Notes under the pieces: model-generated
The model's input: only the letters and a program-made list of their open reading frames with translations
Database searches by the model: none
Told to the model about the DNA's origin: nothing
Assembly: GCF_000980895.1 (NCBI RefSeq)
Contig: NZ_LAZX01000094.1
Coordinates: forward strand, 124,001 to 188,000
Length of the DNA stretch: 64,000 nucleotides
Reading direction: 5' to 3'
DNA from: Sphingomonas sp. Ag1
GTDB lineage: Bacteria; Pseudomonadota; Alphaproteobacteria; Sphingomonadales; Sphingomonadaceae
Translations under genes and position numbers: made by a program
Shown: in pieces, positions 62,750 through 64,000 of the stretch
How the letters are laid out: every line of letters begins with the position of its first letter
How positions within the stretch are numbered: the stretch's first letter is position 1

Positions 62750-63505
62750 TCAGCGTTCGAGCCGCCCGTCGCCGATCGCGCTGGCTTCAAACGGGAAGAG
62801 CGTGTCGGGATCGGGCTTGTTCACATCCTTGGTGATCGAGGGCGGCGCCAGTTCGTGCAGCAGATGCTGGATGATCGCGCGGCGGGCGGGCTTCTTGTGA
62901 TCGGCGCGCACGCACACCCAGGGGGCGAGCGGGGTGCTGGTACGCGTCAGCATCGTATCGCGGGCGGTGGTGTAGCCGTCCCATTCCTTGACCGCGATTT
63001 TGTCGAGATCGGAGATCTTGAGCGCCTTCAGCGGATCGCTGCGGCGTGAATTCAGGCGCTTGGCCTGCTCATCACGCGAGATGTCGAGCCAGAGCTTCAC
63101 CATCCGGATGCCCGACCCGATCAGCATGGCCTCAAAGGCGGGGACATCCTCCAAGAAGCGCGCCTGCTCCTCCGGCGTGGAGAAATGGTTGACCACCTCG
63201 ACGCCCGCGCGATTGTACCAGCTGCGATTGAAGATCACGAGCTCGCCGGCGGCGGGCAGATGTTCGACATAGCGCTGGAAATACCATTGCGAGCGTTCCT
63301 GCGCCGTCGGCTTTGGCAAGGCGACGACGCGGGTGTGGCGCACCGCCAGATGGCGGGTGATCCGGCGGATCGCCCCGTCCTTTCCGGCGGTGTCGCGCCC
63401 CTCCAGGATGACGAGCGCGCGCTCGCCGGATTGTGCCGTCCATTGCTGGTAGCGGACCAGCGCCACCTGGAGGTCGTGATCCTCCTGATCGTGGTCCGCT
63501 CCCAT
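62750..63505 (-). CDS. ppk2: Polyphosphate kinase 2 family protein
   Basis: 251 residues. Walker A EGRDTAGKDGAI, lid segment FNRSWYNRAGVEVVNHF, and KLWLDISRDEQAKRLNSR, all features of PPK2. Such enzymes transfer phosphate between polyphosphate and nucleotides, commonly driving NDP or NMP phosphorylation. ATG 63505 chosen; the next gene ends only 4 bases upstream, so the two are likely cotranscribed. Subclass not determined. Confidence 0.94.
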   Translation of the reverse strand: MGADHDQEDHDLQVALVRYQQWTAQSGERALVILEGRDTAGKDGAIRRITRHLAVRHTRVVALPKPTAQERSQWYFQRYVEHLPAAGELVIFNRSWYNRAGVEVVNHFSTPEEQARFLEDVPAFEAMLIGSGIRMVKLWLDISRDEQAKRLNSRRSDPLKALKISDLDKIAVKEWDGYTTARDTMLTRTSTPLAPWVCVRADHKKPARRAIIQHLLHELAPPSITKDVNKPDPDTLFPFEASAIGDGRLER

Positions 63506-63509
63506 CGCC

Positions 63510-64000
63510 TCAGACCAGCTCGACGGCGAGGGCGGTGGCTTCACCGCCGCCGATGCACAGGCTGGCCACGCCGCGCTTCTTGCCCTGGTTCTTCAGCGCC
63601 GCGACCAAGGTGGTGATGATCCGCGCGCCGGACGCGCCGATCGGGTGGCCGAGCGCGGTGGCGCCGCCGTTCACGTTGATCTTGTCATGCGGGATGCCGA
63701 GGTCCTTCATCGCGAACATCGCGACGCAGGCGAAAGCCTCGTTGATTTCGAACAGATCGACCTCATCGATCGTCCAGCCAGCCTTCTTCAGCAGCTTCTC
63801 GATGGCGCCGACGGGAGCGGTGGTGAAGGCTGCAGGCTCCTGCGCGTGGGCGGCATGGGCGACGATGCGCGCGATCGGCGTCTGGCCATTGGCCTTGGCG
63901 ACGCTTTCGCGAGTGAGGACCAGAGCGGCGGCGCCATCGGAGATCGAGGAGCTGGTAGCTGCCGTGATCGTCCCATCCTTGGCAAACGCGGGGCGCAGCG
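63510..64000 (-). CDS. Acetyl-CoA acetyltransferase (thiolase), C-terminal part (5' end outside window)
   Basis: About 160 C-terminal residues in frame to the window edge. FEINEAFA, NGGATALGHPIGASGARI with catalytic His, and the final CIGGGEATALAVE with catalytic Cys are standard thiolase motifs. Likely condenses or cleaves acyl-CoA in beta-oxidation or acetoacetyl-CoA synthesis. Upstream part not available. Confidence 0.95.
   Translation of the reverse strand, partial: LRPAFAKDGTITAATSSSISDGAAALVLTRESVAKANGQTPIARIVAHAAHAQEPAAFTTAPVGAIEKLLKKAGWTIDEVDLFEINEAFACVAMFAMKDLGIPHDKINVNGGATALGHPIGASGARIITTLVAALKNQGKKRGVASLCIGGGEATALAVELV

Overview
The window is 64 kb of GC-rich bacterial chromosome, most likely from a sphingomonad (Sphingomonas or a close alphaproteobacterial relative). 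The main reasons are the F1 operon split from F0 genes, an ATP synthase epsilon subunit reduced to its N-terminal domain, the Rrf2-sufBCDS-sufT-sufA operon, the rpmH-rnpA-yidD-yidC-engB block, and short palindromic intergenic repeats of a kind familiar from sphingomonads. Coding density is very high. There is no tRNA, rRNA, CRISPR array, prophage or insertion sequence that I can recognise, and no stretch over 300 bases lacks a gene. This assignment rests on reading alone, not on a database search.

Layout. 1-6.6 kb: 3' end of a TonB-dependent receptor, an orphan CpaF ATPase, Ada, a crotonase-family enzyme, a secreted HEXXH/TPR protein and a dienelactone hydrolase. 6.7-12.4 kb: the F1 ATP synthase operon atpHAGDC, with a lipoprotein gene inserted between atpG and atpD and hairpin-rich spacers after atpA and atpD. 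12.4-15.8 kb: dapE and a GST gene, and divergently a Tat-exported M20 homologue with altered metal-site residues. 15.8-19.4 kb (minus strand): a PGPGW-like membrane protein, then rpmH, rnpA, yidD, yidC and engB. 19.5-22.6 kb: a ComM/YifB ATPase and a GGDEF-EAL protein. 22.8-33.2 kb: ffh, rpsP, a small acidic ORF, rimM, then four unrelated genes, then trmD and rplS.

33.3-42.5 kb: a K+ channel/RCK protein, a DPP-IV-type peptidase, asd, an acyl-CoA synthetase, gamma-glutamyltransferase and pyrD. 42.6-48.7 kb: the SUF iron-sulfur operon under an Rrf2 regulator with a probable operator. 48.8-59.5 kb: a complete glycogen operon glgP-glgB-glgC-glgA-pgm-glgX, which forms a closed loop around glucose-1-phosphate. 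59.6-64 kb (minus strand): thiolase (partial), PPK2, a Baeyer-Villiger-type monooxygenase and a zinc-independent alcohol dehydrogenase-like protein.

Most of the window is housekeeping. The unusual points are local: rnpA has no ordinary start codon outside the rpmH overlap; the rpsP-rimM-trmD-rplS operon is broken by four genes and trmD is coupled to a serine hydrolase; a lipoprotein gene sits inside the ATP synthase operon; hairpins lie at the junctions where F1 stoichiometry changes; a 50-residue acidic ORF overlaps rimM; an M20 homologue lacks two canonical active-site residues; and long hairpins precede glgC and sufS. I found no convincing wholly new multi-gene system.
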